Part shown: one piece after another, positions 1 to 7,897 of the stretch
Layout: every line of letters starts with the position of its first letter
How positions within the stretch are numbered: the stretch's first letter is position 1
From: a virus
Length of the DNA stretch: 64,000 bases
Reading direction: 5' to 3' (one strand)
IMG/VR virus record: IMGVR_UViG_3300028608_000008
Span: 1 to 64,000 of that record
Made by a program: the position numbers and the translations under genes
The notes under the pieces: model-generated
Databases searched by the model: none
What the model was told of the DNA's origin: nothing
The model's input: only the letters and a program-made list of their open reading frames with translations

Positions 1-486
1 GCAAAAGCAGAAGCTGATAAAGCCGCTGCCGCCCCGGCCAAGAAAGAACGCAAACCGAAAGCCGCGAAAGCGCCAGCCGCCGCTCCAGCCGCCGAGGCTC
101 CAGCAAAAGGCAAAGGCGGTCGCAAGCCGAAGTCGTACAAATCCCCAATGGGACCAAACGACGGCCCGCAAATCAGCAAAAATCGTCTGACCCGTCGCCG
201 TAACGCGGCTGCGAAAGAAGAAGCTGAAAAAGCTGCCGCCAAGCCTGCGAAAACTCGTAAGCCGAAAGCGCCGAAAGCTCCGGCCGCTGCACCAGCCCCG
301 GCTGCAAAAGCGCCGAAAGCTCCAAAAGCGCCGAAAGCTCCGAAGGCCAGCACCAAGCCAGCCGCCGAAAGCAAACCGGCAAAAGCTCCAAAGGCTCCAA
401 AAGCAACCAAAGCTCCGAAGGCACCGAAGGCTCCCGCAGCCGCCGCGCCAAAAGAGAAAGCAAGCGGTGGCATTCGCCGTCGTTAA
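1..486 (+). CDS. Histone H1-like Lys/Ala/Pro-rich protein, 5' end cut by window
   Basis: The reading frame is open from base 1 to the TAA at 484-486, giving 161 residues with the true start upstream. An internal ATG at 148 is in frame, but the same low-complexity composition continues upstream of it, so it is unlikely to be the start. The protein is almost entirely Lys, Ala and Pro with repeated KAPKAPKA units, and ends in a short Gly-Ile-Arg-Arg-Arg tail. Such composition is typical of histone H1-like or AlgP-like DNA-compacting proteins. A role in binding phage or host DNA, or in neutralising packaged DNA, is inferred from composition alone. A strong terminator follows at once. Confidence 0.6.
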   Translation, partial: AKAEADKAAAAPAKKERKPKAAKAPAAAPAAEAPAKGKGGRKPKSYKSPMGPNDGPQISKNRLTRRRNAAAKEEAEKAAAKPAKTRKPKAPKAPAAAPAPAAKAPKAPKAPKAPKASTKPAAESKPAKAPKAPKATKAPKAPKAPAAAAPKEKASGGIRRR

Positions 487-510
487 TCAGCAATGATTAA
501 AAGCTAGAGA

Positions 511-549
511 AAAACCCGCTCACTGTTAACCCGGTGTAGCGGGTTTTTT
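511..549 (+). terminator. Rho-independent terminator
   Basis: An 8-bp stem (AACCCGCT at 513-520 pairing with AGCGGGTT at 538-545) is followed by a T run. It closes the operon ending with the Lys/Ala/Pro-rich protein. Confidence 0.85.
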
Positions 550-604
550 GTTGCTCAATTTCCGTAATTTTTCTGTATGCGGCGATTACAATAGGTATAT
601 CCCA

Positions 605-1606
605 TTGCAAATACAGACAAAAGCCATCGACAATAACCCCAACGTTATTGATCTGAAAAAGGCACGAAACGCGAACGAAGTAATCATCGTTCTTTCTCGT
701 ATCAACACTACCTGCAATCTGTTGACCAATAAATTCGGTAAAAGCAAATTGGCCACCGTGACGGTTGAGGCCGGTTTGCAAGCATTGACTTTCTGCGTTG
801 ACAGCCTCATTGAGTTGCGCCTTGCACGCTCTGTCGCACAAGAATTCAACGACCTGAAACGGGACCGTTGTTTTGCAATGATTGAGGCTGGCATCGAAAA
901 CATTCGCGTGTTGCAGCGTCGGTTGCTTTTGCTCATTGACCGCGCCTGTTCCATTCGAATGGATAAACGTCTGGATGAATTGGCCGAAACCGTTTCAAAC
1001 GTTTTGTCCAAGATCGGAAAGACCACGCAATTGCACGTCAAGATTCCCGGTTTCCAAATGATTGTGTTGCGTACCAATCAAGGTGCCGTGGATAAGTCCG
1101 GATATTCGTCTGGTCCCATTACCGTTAAGTTGTGCAAACGTGGCAATAGCTACACAATCAGTTTGCCCGATTCGCCGTATGTGGAAACCGATGAATCCCC
1201 AGTGACCGATTCGGTAGACATTCAAGAATACCTGCTTGCGTCGATTACTGATTTCCAATATGTCGGCCGTCCCACTGTCAAAGACGACACGCTGCTAGCG
1301 CAGAAGTTTGTCCGCGAAGTGAACGTGCTTGATGATAGTCTGGAAGTTGTTCTGGACCCGACCGTCAAACCGGAAGAAATCCAATCAATCCTTTTGCAGA
1401 TTCTGCCGCTTCTGCGTAAAGCGATTAATCTTTCCGGCACGGACGTTATTCACCGCGTTAGCCAGACTGGGCCAAACCGCACGATTCAATTCGCGCTGGC
1501 AACACGCAAACTGCATGACCCGCGCTCAATGGCGAAGATCGGGAAACTGCTCTCGCTTAGCCGGTCGGCACAAAGAAATCTCAACTCAATTCTGGAAACT
1601 GCATAA
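605..1606 (+). CDS. Unknown protein, possible virion component
   Basis: The product is not recognised. The frame is open back to 548, inside the terminator, but there is no usable ATG. A TTG at 605, nine bases after an AGG, gives 333 residues and is the best start available. The N-terminal half is helical and charged (a stretch rich in Leu/Arg around residues 80-130). The C-terminal half looks like a mixed alpha/beta domain. It opens a cluster of five unknown genes (605-5686) with tight junctions; the next gene starts inside its stop (TAATG). The start codon is the main uncertainty. Confidence 0.6.
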   Translation: MQIQTKAIDNNPNVIDLKKARNANEVIIVLSRINTTCNLLTNKFGKSKLATVTVEAGLQALTFCVDSLIELRLARSVAQEFNDLKRDRCFAMIEAGIENIRVLQRRLLLLIDRACSIRMDKRLDELAETVSNVLSKIGKTTQLHVKIPGFQMIVLRTNQGAVDKSGYSSGPITVKLCKRGNSYTISLPDSPYVETDESPVTDSVDIQEYLLASITDFQYVGRPTVKDDTLLAQKFVREVNVLDDSLEVVLDPTVKPEEIQSILLQILPLLRKAINLSGTDVIHRVSQTGPNRTIQFALATRKLHDPRSMAKIGKLLSLSRSAQRNLNSILETA

Positions 1607-2670
1607 TGAGTAAATACGCACACCTGTCGGATGAAGAACTGTTTGCCCAGTACCAGCAACGCAAATCGGGGTTCCGCAAAACGCTGGCGAAACTGACCTC
1701 GCTGCTCAAAAACTTCTTTGGCAAAACTTTCAGTGCGTTCGCCACCGACGTTCACATCGAAGACGTTTCCGGTCGCGATGTTGATAAAGACGTTTCGGAT
1801 AACTCCCTGACTGTCAGCGGGTTCAAAGCTCCGAGCGCCAGCAAACTGCGCGCACTGATCGACACGCAAGCCTACGCCGACGACCTCGACTTCCTCGAAG
1901 AAACCGTTGCGCGTATGCAGCGTTCGAAAGGTGAAATGAAACAGCATTACGCCGAAGCGAAAAAGCTGCGTGATGCGATGGTTGTCACCTTCAACAAATC
2001 GCTGGACACCCTGACCGAAGTGGCTGAAAAAACCATTCCGGACAACGTTGGCAATCTGTTCCAGAAAGCCGAAAAAGCTCTTTCGAAGACTGGCGAAATC
2101 GCTGGTGTTTACCTGTCGGTCGGCGCCGATCCCGATAAGGGTATTCACTTCGTGCAGATGCTCGACATTTCCAATTGGGAACGCGAAAGCAAAACTGCAA
2201 TTCTCGCCGTGGTCGTTACTGCCGTACTGAGCGAAACTTCGCCGGGCAATTACACCACCAACGTTTTCGTCAACGTGCATGACAAATCCGTTCTGCCGTT
2301 CCGCTACAACCTCGGTGTTGAAGTTGTCGGCAAAGATATCACCAACATCGGTGGCAAGCTGCATCAAGTTTTCGAACAGCAACTGGCCGCACACCACGTT
2401 GTCGCTGTAATCGCGCCTGCAACTCTGCCGGTAGACGACGTGACCGTGCAAACCATGCTGGGCGATATCAAAGGCGTGAAAGGCGTTTCCGTTTTCGAAG
2501 ACAGTATCGAAGTGGAAATTCCGGGCGACAACAAAGACACCATCGGCGACGTGGTGCGTGCGCTGAACGCCTATCCGCCAATTCGCAAAATGCAGGAAAA
2601 AGGCTACACCCCGCGTTTTGCCAACAACGGCGACGGCCTGTGGAAATACACGCTGTCTCGGAAACAGTAA
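1606..2670 (+). CDS. Unknown protein, possible virion component
   Basis: This 354-residue protein is not recognised. It starts at the ATG that overlaps the previous stop and ends directly against the next ATG. Residues about 1-160 are predicted by eye to be largely helical (many Glu/Lys/Leu heptad-like stretches, a coiled-coil candidate near 85-150). Residues about 165-350 look like a beta-rich globular domain. Codon use is strongly biased toward the preferred set (GAA, AAA, GTT, CTG), as in the capsid gene, which hints at high expression. No signal peptide or transmembrane segment is seen. Confidence 0.65.
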   Translation: MSKYAHLSDEELFAQYQQRKSGFRKTLAKLTSLLKNFFGKTFSAFATDVHIEDVSGRDVDKDVSDNSLTVSGFKAPSASKLRALIDTQAYADDLDFLEETVARMQRSKGEMKQHYAEAKKLRDAMVVTFNKSLDTLTEVAEKTIPDNVGNLFQKAEKALSKTGEIAGVYLSVGADPDKGIHFVQMLDISNWERESKTAILAVVVTAVLSETSPGNYTTNVFVNVHDKSVLPFRYNLGVEVVGKDITNIGGKLHQVFEQQLAAHHVVAVIAPATLPVDDVTVQTMLGDIKGVKGVSVFEDSIEVEIPGDNKDTIGDVVRALNAYPPIRKMQEKGYTPRFANNGDGLWKYTLSRKQ

Positions 2671-3570
2671 ATGTACACCTACCATCCCACGCTTTTGTCG
2701 TTTCGACTTTCGGCATGGCCGTATGGCGGGGATCACTATATCAAAACGTTTCGCTCCGGCAATTTCCGTTTTGATATCAAGGCCGTGCTGGAATACATTG
2801 AGTCGGAGTTAGAAAGGATTCCGCTGGCGTTCGTGTTTCAAACCACGTTCTCCATAACGAATCTTTATTCGACTTACCACAAAATCTCGATTGGGCTGTC
2901 GGTCGAACCGAATCAGCCAGTAATCAGAGGGCCGGTTGTTTTCACCTTTGCTCGCACGCGCAAGACTTTCGCTCACAACGTGGTCAAGAGTTTTTGGGCG
3001 ACGGGCAAAAGTGCGTTATGGGGAACTGAACCGAACCGACCAAACGATTTCATTTCGATCAGCTTGCCGCTTGAGCGTGCGTCGGAATGGCGAATGCCGT
3101 CGGTTCTGGAACGCGACCTGCACTACCTGTACGATATCGTCGGTGCCTATTCGAAAGCGGTTATCCGAAAGGTGAAGCCGCTAGAACTCGGTGATATCGA
3201 AACAATCAAATCGAAATACTTCCGTTGGAACATCCCGAAAGCCATGTGGTTCATGGCGATCAAGGATTGGTCGTACTGTCTCGACTTCTGGCGCCGCATG
3301 CCGGAATTGCTAAAAGTCGAATGGACGCCTGCATACTTGGAATACTACTGCCGATTCATCGCGCCGAACCTTCCGCAGTTGCAGGAATCTCCACTGTACG
3401 ATCAGTATTTCGAAGAAGCAAAAGACGAAATCACCGGTTTCATCCTGCGTTGGATGCAAGGCACTGTTCAACCGGGCGAGGAAAACCTTTTGCGGTTCAT
3501 GCCGATTATGGATGAATTCACCGACGTTGAAACACTGGCGGAAAATATCGCTAGAGGAAAAGTCGAATGA
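2671..3570 (+). CDS. Unknown protein
   Basis: This 299-residue protein is not recognised. Its ATG directly follows the previous TAA and its stop overlaps the next gene by ATGA, so it belongs to a translationally coupled run. It is rich in aromatic residues (Trp, Tyr, Phe), with an apparently beta-rich first half and a helical second half. Codon bias is weaker than in the flanking gene at 1606. The context among structural-looking genes suggests a minor virion or assembly protein, but nothing in the sequence proves it. Confidence 0.6.
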   Translation: MYTYHPTLLSFRLSAWPYGGDHYIKTFRSGNFRFDIKAVLEYIESELERIPLAFVFQTTFSITNLYSTYHKISIGLSVEPNQPVIRGPVVFTFARTRKTFAHNVVKSFWATGKSALWGTEPNRPNDFISISLPLERASEWRMPSVLERDLHYLYDIVGAYSKAVIRKVKPLELGDIETIKSKYFRWNIPKAMWFMAIKDWSYCLDFWRRMPELLKVEWTPAYLEYYCRFIAPNLPQLQESPLYDQYFEEAKDEITGFILRWMQGTVQPGEENLLRFMPIMDEFTDVETLAENIARGKVE

Positions 3571-4772
3571 CAACAGGAACCGAAGGGCAGACCGTGTGTC
3601 TGTACGAACAGTTTCTGGACGATAACGACGATCCGATTTACCCGTCTGCAACACGCGGCGCTCCCATTGTTCGGCTTTACGATACTGACAAAGCAATCAT
3701 CGCAGAAGTGCGAGCAACGCTAGACAGTTCGGAAATCGGCAATTGGCGAGCGGATATCCCGATTCCGGAAATGGGATTGGATGATTCTGTAAAACTCAAA
3801 GTGCGTTGGATTTTCTACGGCGACGACGGCGAGCGATACACCGCGAAAGACTGGATCGAAGTTGAACCGGCGACGACCACGACTGACGAAGACATTATCG
3901 TCATGATGGGTCGTGATATGAAAATGCAACTCAACATGCCATTCCGGTTCCGTCCACCAGTTCCAGAAGTGAAGGCTGACAAGCAAAACCAAATCAGTGC
4001 GAAACCTGCGAAAGCTGGGGATCGGCTGTCGTTTAGCCTTTACCAAAACAACGAACCAGTTTACGAAAACATGCTGTGGGATAACCCGGCAGTCAAGATC
4101 GAAGCCATGCGAAAGAAAACGCTCGCTTTGATTCCTGCCGTTGTGGGCCAGCCGTCAATGACGCCGCTGACTCTGGTTGTTTCGCATCAAACGCCGAAGC
4201 AAATGGCGCCCACAATGTACACATTCAAAGTGTGGACTGTGACGCCAACCATGATGAAAGCGTGCCAGCATCTAGATGATTTCGTAAACAAAGCGAAACT
4301 CGCAAACGTGATTCCAGAACTTGAGTATCGGCAATCCGATTATCTCGAAGCGCTGTTTCGCGGGCTGCACTACTTCAACGGTTTGCAGCCGCTGGTGACA
4401 AACTTCACCGGCACAAACATGCAAGGTCCAATCTTTACCGCATGGCTGACCTGTTCAACGCTTTACGTGTTGGGCGCGCAGATTCAAGCGGAGGGAATGT
4501 TGGCATTTGATTTCGGCGGACAGTCTACCAGTCTCAACATTGACCGGACTCCCGCGATTGAATCAGCTTTAGGGCGAATTGATTCCGAAATCGAAAGCCA
4601 AGTTAAACCGTTTAAGAAAAACCTCGTTCGTGCTGGCGTCCTCGGTGGCGACGGTTCTCAAGGCGGGCAATTCATTGACGGTAGCCGAGCATTGGGAACA
4701 CTCGGACTCACCAACGCACCGACAACCCGCATTCCGTGGGCTGGGCGTGGCGGCTGGTTCCGTGGCTTGTAA
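3567..4772 (+). CDS. Unknown beta-rich protein, possible tail or connector component
   Basis: This 401-residue protein starts at the ATGA overlap with its upstream neighbour. Residues about 1-105 look like a beta-sandwich domain (alternating hydrophobic strands, Asp/Gly turns, a Thr-rich linker near residue 105). A second beta domain seems to follow at about 125-225. The C-terminal third is helical and then Gly-rich, ending in a GRGGW-type tail. I do not recognise the family. Placement after three unknowns and before a highly biased gene suggests a virion structural role. Confidence 0.6.
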   Translation: MTTGTEGQTVCLYEQFLDDNDDPIYPSATRGAPIVRLYDTDKAIIAEVRATLDSSEIGNWRADIPIPEMGLDDSVKLKVRWIFYGDDGERYTAKDWIEVEPATTTTDEDIIVMMGRDMKMQLNMPFRFRPPVPEVKADKQNQISAKPAKAGDRLSFSLYQNNEPVYENMLWDNPAVKIEAMRKKTLALIPAVVGQPSMTPLTLVVSHQTPKQMAPTMYTFKVWTVTPTMMKACQHLDDFVNKAKLANVIPELEYRQSDYLEALFRGLHYFNGLQPLVTNFTGTNMQGPIFTAWLTCSTLYVLGAQIQAEGMLAFDFGGQSTSLNIDRTPAIESALGRIDSEIESQVKPFKKNLVRAGVLGGDGSQGGQFIDGSRALGTLGLTNAPTTRIPWAGRGGWFRGL

Positions 4773-4798
4773 AACGCGCATTCGCAAATGCGTACCGG

Positions 4799-4813
4799 TA
4801 ATTTAACGAAGTA
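4799..4813 (+). promoter_or_regulatory. Candidate phage promoter motif, copy 1
   Basis: The sequence TAATTTAACGAAGTA lies 27 bases before the ATG at 4841, just after a short hairpin (CGCATT/AATGCG, about 4777-4792). A copy with one mismatch is at 30965-30979 in front of the tail-sheath cassette. The recurrence of a 15-base AT-rich word in two intergenic gaps of a dense genome is the evidence. Promoter function is inferred. Confidence 0.4.
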
Positions 4814-4840
4814 ACACACAAAATCTTTTGGAGACACCGA

Positions 4841-5686
4841 ATGTCTTATATCGAACATAGCCGCGCCGCAATCGACCGCGTTTGCAGCGATATGACCGTG
4901 CGCGCCGCACACATTACCCTGCGTGACGCCACCGCAATCGGTGATCGTTTCGCTCGTATCGTCTGCCAAGCCAGCGCCAGCGCTTCGCCGGAAAGCGTTT
5001 TCAAAGGCATGCGCGAACAAATGAAAGGCGTAATGCCAATCAAAGGTTCGTTTGTCACTGTTGCGAAATCCGGCACCGACCACGTAATGGAAGGCATTGT
5101 CGGCCTGATTCCAGAACGCGTTGTTCTGACCGACGAAAACCGGGGCAGTTTCAGCGCCGTTGCTGGCAGCATGTACGAAGACGGCGATCAGAATCTGTGG
5201 ACTCTGAAAGCCAATGACGCTGGCGAAATCATGGTGAAGTCGATTTGCCAAGACGACGCCCTGTTCATGAACCAACTGCTTTCGCTGAGCGCCACCAACT
5301 ACAACGATTTCGATTCGCGTAAACCGCTGCAAGAATCGGCCGCGCTGCGTGCTTCGATTCAAGGCGGCGATCTGCTGTCTTACGTTTCGCCAACCACCAA
5401 CGTTGTCGAAATGGCAATTGCCTGCGCCGACATTTCCAACGCCGACGGTTCCAGCGCTCACCAAATCGCTGTCGTTCGCGCTGACGGTTCGAGCGAAGTT
5501 GTAAACCGCGAACTGGTTGTTGCCGGTGCGCATCACGAAATCGAAGAAGCGGACGACGTAGAAGTCGCAACCGCCGCTGTCGGTGATCTGGCTTCCATCG
5601 CGGCGTACTACGCCAAAATGTTTGCCCGCCGTCCTGCCTATTACGAAATGTTCATGCAGCGTTTCCGCGCTCACGCATTCATGTAA
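4841..5686 (+). CDS. Unknown, probably abundant virion protein
   Basis: This 281-residue protein has its own leader, a candidate promoter, a strong ribosome binding site (TTTTGGAGA nine bases before the ATG) and a terminator directly after it. It therefore looks like an independently controlled, highly expressed gene. Its codon bias matches that of the capsid and sheath genes. The sequence is alanine-rich with mixed helices and strands and no membrane segment. The family is not recognised. An abundant structural or DNA-binding protein is the most natural guess. Confidence 0.65.
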   Translation: MSYIEHSRAAIDRVCSDMTVRAAHITLRDATAIGDRFARIVCQASASASPESVFKGMREQMKGVMPIKGSFVTVAKSGTDHVMEGIVGLIPERVVLTDENRGSFSAVAGSMYEDGDQNLWTLKANDAGEIMVKSICQDDALFMNQLLSLSATNYNDFDSRKPLQESAALRASIQGGDLLSYVSPTTNVVEMAIACADISNADGSSAHQIAVVRADGSSEVVNRELVVAGAHHEIEEADDVEVATAAVGDLASIAAYYAKMFARRPAYYEMFMQRFRAHAFM

Positions 5687-5704
5687 TCGGCGGAATTCCG
5701 AATT

Positions 5705-5724
5705 GGGGGCCTAGCCCCCTTTTC
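5705..5724 (+). terminator. Rho-independent terminator
   Basis: A tight GC hairpin (GGGGGC, loop CTA, GCCCCC) is followed by TTTT. It lies between the gene ending at 5686 and the operon starting at 5741. Confidence 0.75.
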
Positions 5725-5740
5725 GTGTTTGGGGAACCTC

Positions 5741-6526
5741 ATGAAGAAAAAGCGCAAAAGTGATTCTGTCTTTGACGTTTCTGGACGCGATATCGAAATT
5801 GATGAACGTGGCCGGGTGAAGAAAGACAGAGACTCGGACGAGGCCGCTCGCCGAACTGGCGTCAAGAAAAAGAAGCGCCCCACTGACAAAACGAAACCCG
5901 TATTCGAGGAAGTCCCCGACAAGAAATTCAAATCGGGCATGACAGCCGCAGACGGGAAATCGCCAAAGAAGAAGAAAAAGCGCAAAGGCTTAATCATCGA
6001 AGGCGAAAGCAAACAGCTTGCAACAATCACGCCGAAGCAAGCGCAGGAAAAGACGGCGAAGAAAAAAGCAAAGGCATTGAAGGCGATTGAGGAATTTGCC
6101 CTTCTGCCTGATTCCGGCGACGAATTCGATTGTCAATATCGCAGCATGTTTGAAAACGCTGTCGATCTGGCTTCGCGTCTGGAACAGCAAATGTCGGAAA
6201 AGGTAAACGGGCGAGACGTGTACGCACTGAACACGCTCTACTCACAGATTCGTGAACTGATTGCGGATATGCGAGCGACCCGCGACATTGGCCAACAGAT
6301 TTCTGAAATTGAAAGAACGGCACTCAATCCGTACACCAAGCAGATTGGTCAGCTTGTTCTCGAAATGTTTTTCGCTATTCACTCCAACGTTACCGGCAGC
6401 GTAAAGCAACGCGACGTTCGCGAAGACCTGTTGAAACGATTGGGCGACATTGCAGCGGATACAGCACAGCGCATTCAAAACGAGCACGCTGTGATGGTGG
6501 AAAAGTTGCATAAGGTAATGGCATGA
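5741..6526 (+). CDS. Unknown lysine-rich protein
   Basis: This 261-residue protein starts at an ATG preceded by GGGGA with good spacing; an in-frame TTG at 5729 is less likely. The first 110 residues are extremely basic, with several runs of consecutive lysines (near residues 2-6, 45-50 and 78-85), and look disordered. Residues about 115-260 are helical. The basic tail suggests nucleic-acid binding. The family is not recognised. It overlaps the HNH nuclease gene by ATGA and is the first gene of the operon leading to the giant ATPase. Confidence 0.65.
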   Translation: MKKKRKSDSVFDVSGRDIEIDERGRVKKDRDSDEAARRTGVKKKKRPTDKTKPVFEEVPDKKFKSGMTAADGKSPKKKKKRKGLIIEGESKQLATITPKQAQEKTAKKKAKALKAIEEFALLPDSGDEFDCQYRSMFENAVDLASRLEQQMSEKVNGRDVYALNTLYSQIRELIADMRATRDIGQQISEIERTALNPYTKQIGQLVLEMFFAIHSNVTGSVKQRDVREDLLKRLGDIAADTAQRIQNEHAVMVEKLHKVMA

Positions 6527-6852
6527 CAAAACCGAAAAAGCCCTATCGCCCGCACAAGGTGAAACGTGTTTCTGCAAAGCCCAAAGTGGTAGCCAAGATT
6601 CGCCGCACCAAAGAGCAGGCGTATGGTTCTTTCGGCGACTGGATGACTTTGCGGAAAGCGATCATTCAGCGTGACGGTGGGAAATGTCGCAAATGCGGCA
6701 AAACAGAACATTTGCAAGTGGACCACATTCGCCCGGTTGCTCGCGGCGGATTGACCACACCCTCAAACCTGTGGACGTTGTGCGCGTTTTGTCACGCGAA
6801 ACGCCCCGGCCATAAACAGGCAAAACACCTAATCTTGAAGGGGACAAAATGA
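6523..6852 (+). CDS. HNH endonuclease
   Basis: This small 109-residue protein has a basic N-terminus and a classic HNH core. It has two zinc-binding pairs (C55-x2-C58 and C87-x2-C90), the DH pair at residues 67-68 and an Asn-Leu motif about 15 residues later. HNH nucleases cut DNA using a metal bound by the His residues. In phages they serve as homing nucleases, packaging cofactors or host-DNA cutters. Its stable place inside a coupled operon (ATGA overlaps on both sides) argues against a recent homing insertion. Confidence 0.88.
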   Translation: MTKPKKPYRPHKVKRVSAKPKVVAKIRRTKEQAYGSFGDWMTLRKAIIQRDGGKCRKCGKTEHLQVDHIRPVARGGLTTPSNLWTLCAFCHAKRPGHKQAKHLILKGTK

Positions 6853-7490
6853 GATTCCCTCCAGACCTTGATAAACACTTTGCGGGAACGTGGGAATCGT
6901 TTACCGAACTTACCGCAGTGCAAGACGTAATCGCGATCAATCCACTGATTGCCGAAGACGCATTTCGAATCCTGTTGACGCAAGCCGGTTACAGAACGAA
7001 AACGCAATTCACGGTCAAACGTTTCATAACTGTAAAAAACGTTGTGGAGCACATGAGGCGCAAGCTAGACCTGACTCACGTTCTGAATCACATGAATGTC
7101 GGAAAGACAAAACTCACTATTGAGTTGCAGGCTGTCAAAGCCATCAATGTGATTTATCGGCCTGTCATTACCGGGCGTATGCAATTGCGTCCGCGTGCAG
7201 GATTCGAATTGGACTTCCTGTTGAAACGCATGGAGCAACTCAAAGCTTTCAAAAACTTCCCCGAGCAATTGGTGAAGTCAAAGCGTTTACCAACGGAGTT
7301 CAACATTCACCCGCGTGACTGGTACACGTTCCATCGTGACCATCAGTGGAGTTTGCAAGTTTGTAGATTACGCAATGGCTCGCTTGTGCTGGAATACCAA
7401 GTTACGGTCGGCGCCGCGTTCCCAACTTATCCGGATGCCGAAAAGCAGTTGACTGCGATTTGGAAATCGGGAATCTCAGGAGTTTTTTAA
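6849..7490 (+). CDS. Unknown protein
   Basis: This 213-residue protein is not recognised. It starts at the ATGA overlap behind the HNH gene with a good AAGGGG ribosome binding site. The sequence is basic with long beta-like stretches, no cysteine cluster and no membrane segment. It is directly followed (TAA-ATG) by the small helical gene at 7491, so the pair is probably co-translated. Confidence 0.6.
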   Translation: MRFPPDLDKHFAGTWESFTELTAVQDVIAINPLIAEDAFRILLTQAGYRTKTQFTVKRFITVKNVVEHMRRKLDLTHVLNHMNVGKTKLTIELQAVKAINVIYRPVITGRMQLRPRAGFELDFLLKRMEQLKAFKNFPEQLVKSKRLPTEFNIHPRDWYTFHRDHQWSLQVCRLRNGSLVLEYQVTVGAAFPTYPDAEKQLTAIWKSGISGVF

Positions 7491-7895
7491 ATGTCTGCGA
7501 AACAGGTACTCGATGGCATCAACACCATTCGAGATATCGTCAACCACCCAAACATGAGTGCCGAGGAAAAGATTCAAACCCTCAAAAACACCGTGGAAGG
7601 CGTGCGTAACGATATCCAAGATTTGACCGATCAAATCTTTGCCAACTATGCGCAACAGGCGCCGGATGCTGCGACCGACAACGAAGTCGAAGCCGTGTAT
7701 CAGCAATTGGTGAAACAAGAAATCACCGACCTGCTGTTCTTCTACAAGCGCTCGGTTTTCGCTTCTCTCAAATCGGGTCAAGCCCGCGCCGCGTTGGCCG
7801 GGGTGCTGATTCGCATTGCGAAAGAAAAAGAAACTGCCCCTTCAACTCTCTGGCTCAACATTGCCGCGTCTGCGGGCGAAATGAACGAGGAATAA
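7491..7895 (+). CDS. Unknown small helical protein
   Basis: This 134-residue protein is mainly helical with amphipathic Leu/Ile/Val repeats, which suggests an oligomerising adaptor. It sits two bases upstream of the giant ATPase gene and is preceded by an AGGAG site. No motif of known function is seen. A partner or chaperone for the large ATPase is a context guess only. Confidence 0.6.
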   Translation: MSAKQVLDGINTIRDIVNHPNMSAEEKIQTLKNTVEGVRNDIQDLTDQIFANYAQQAPDAATDNEVEAVYQQLVKQEITDLLFFYKRSVFASLKSGQARAALAGVLIRIAKEKETAPSTLWLNIAASAGEMNEE

Positions 7896-7897
7896 GC

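Noticed and set aside
300-460. KAP-type DNA repeats considered as a CRISPR or regulatory repeat array
   Set aside because: The repeats follow codon units of a Lys/Ala/Pro protein and vary at synonymous bases; there are no spacers.
6523-6852. HNH gene as a homing insertion
   Set aside because: It is coupled by ATGA overlaps to both neighbours and does not interrupt a gene, so it looks like a settled operon member.
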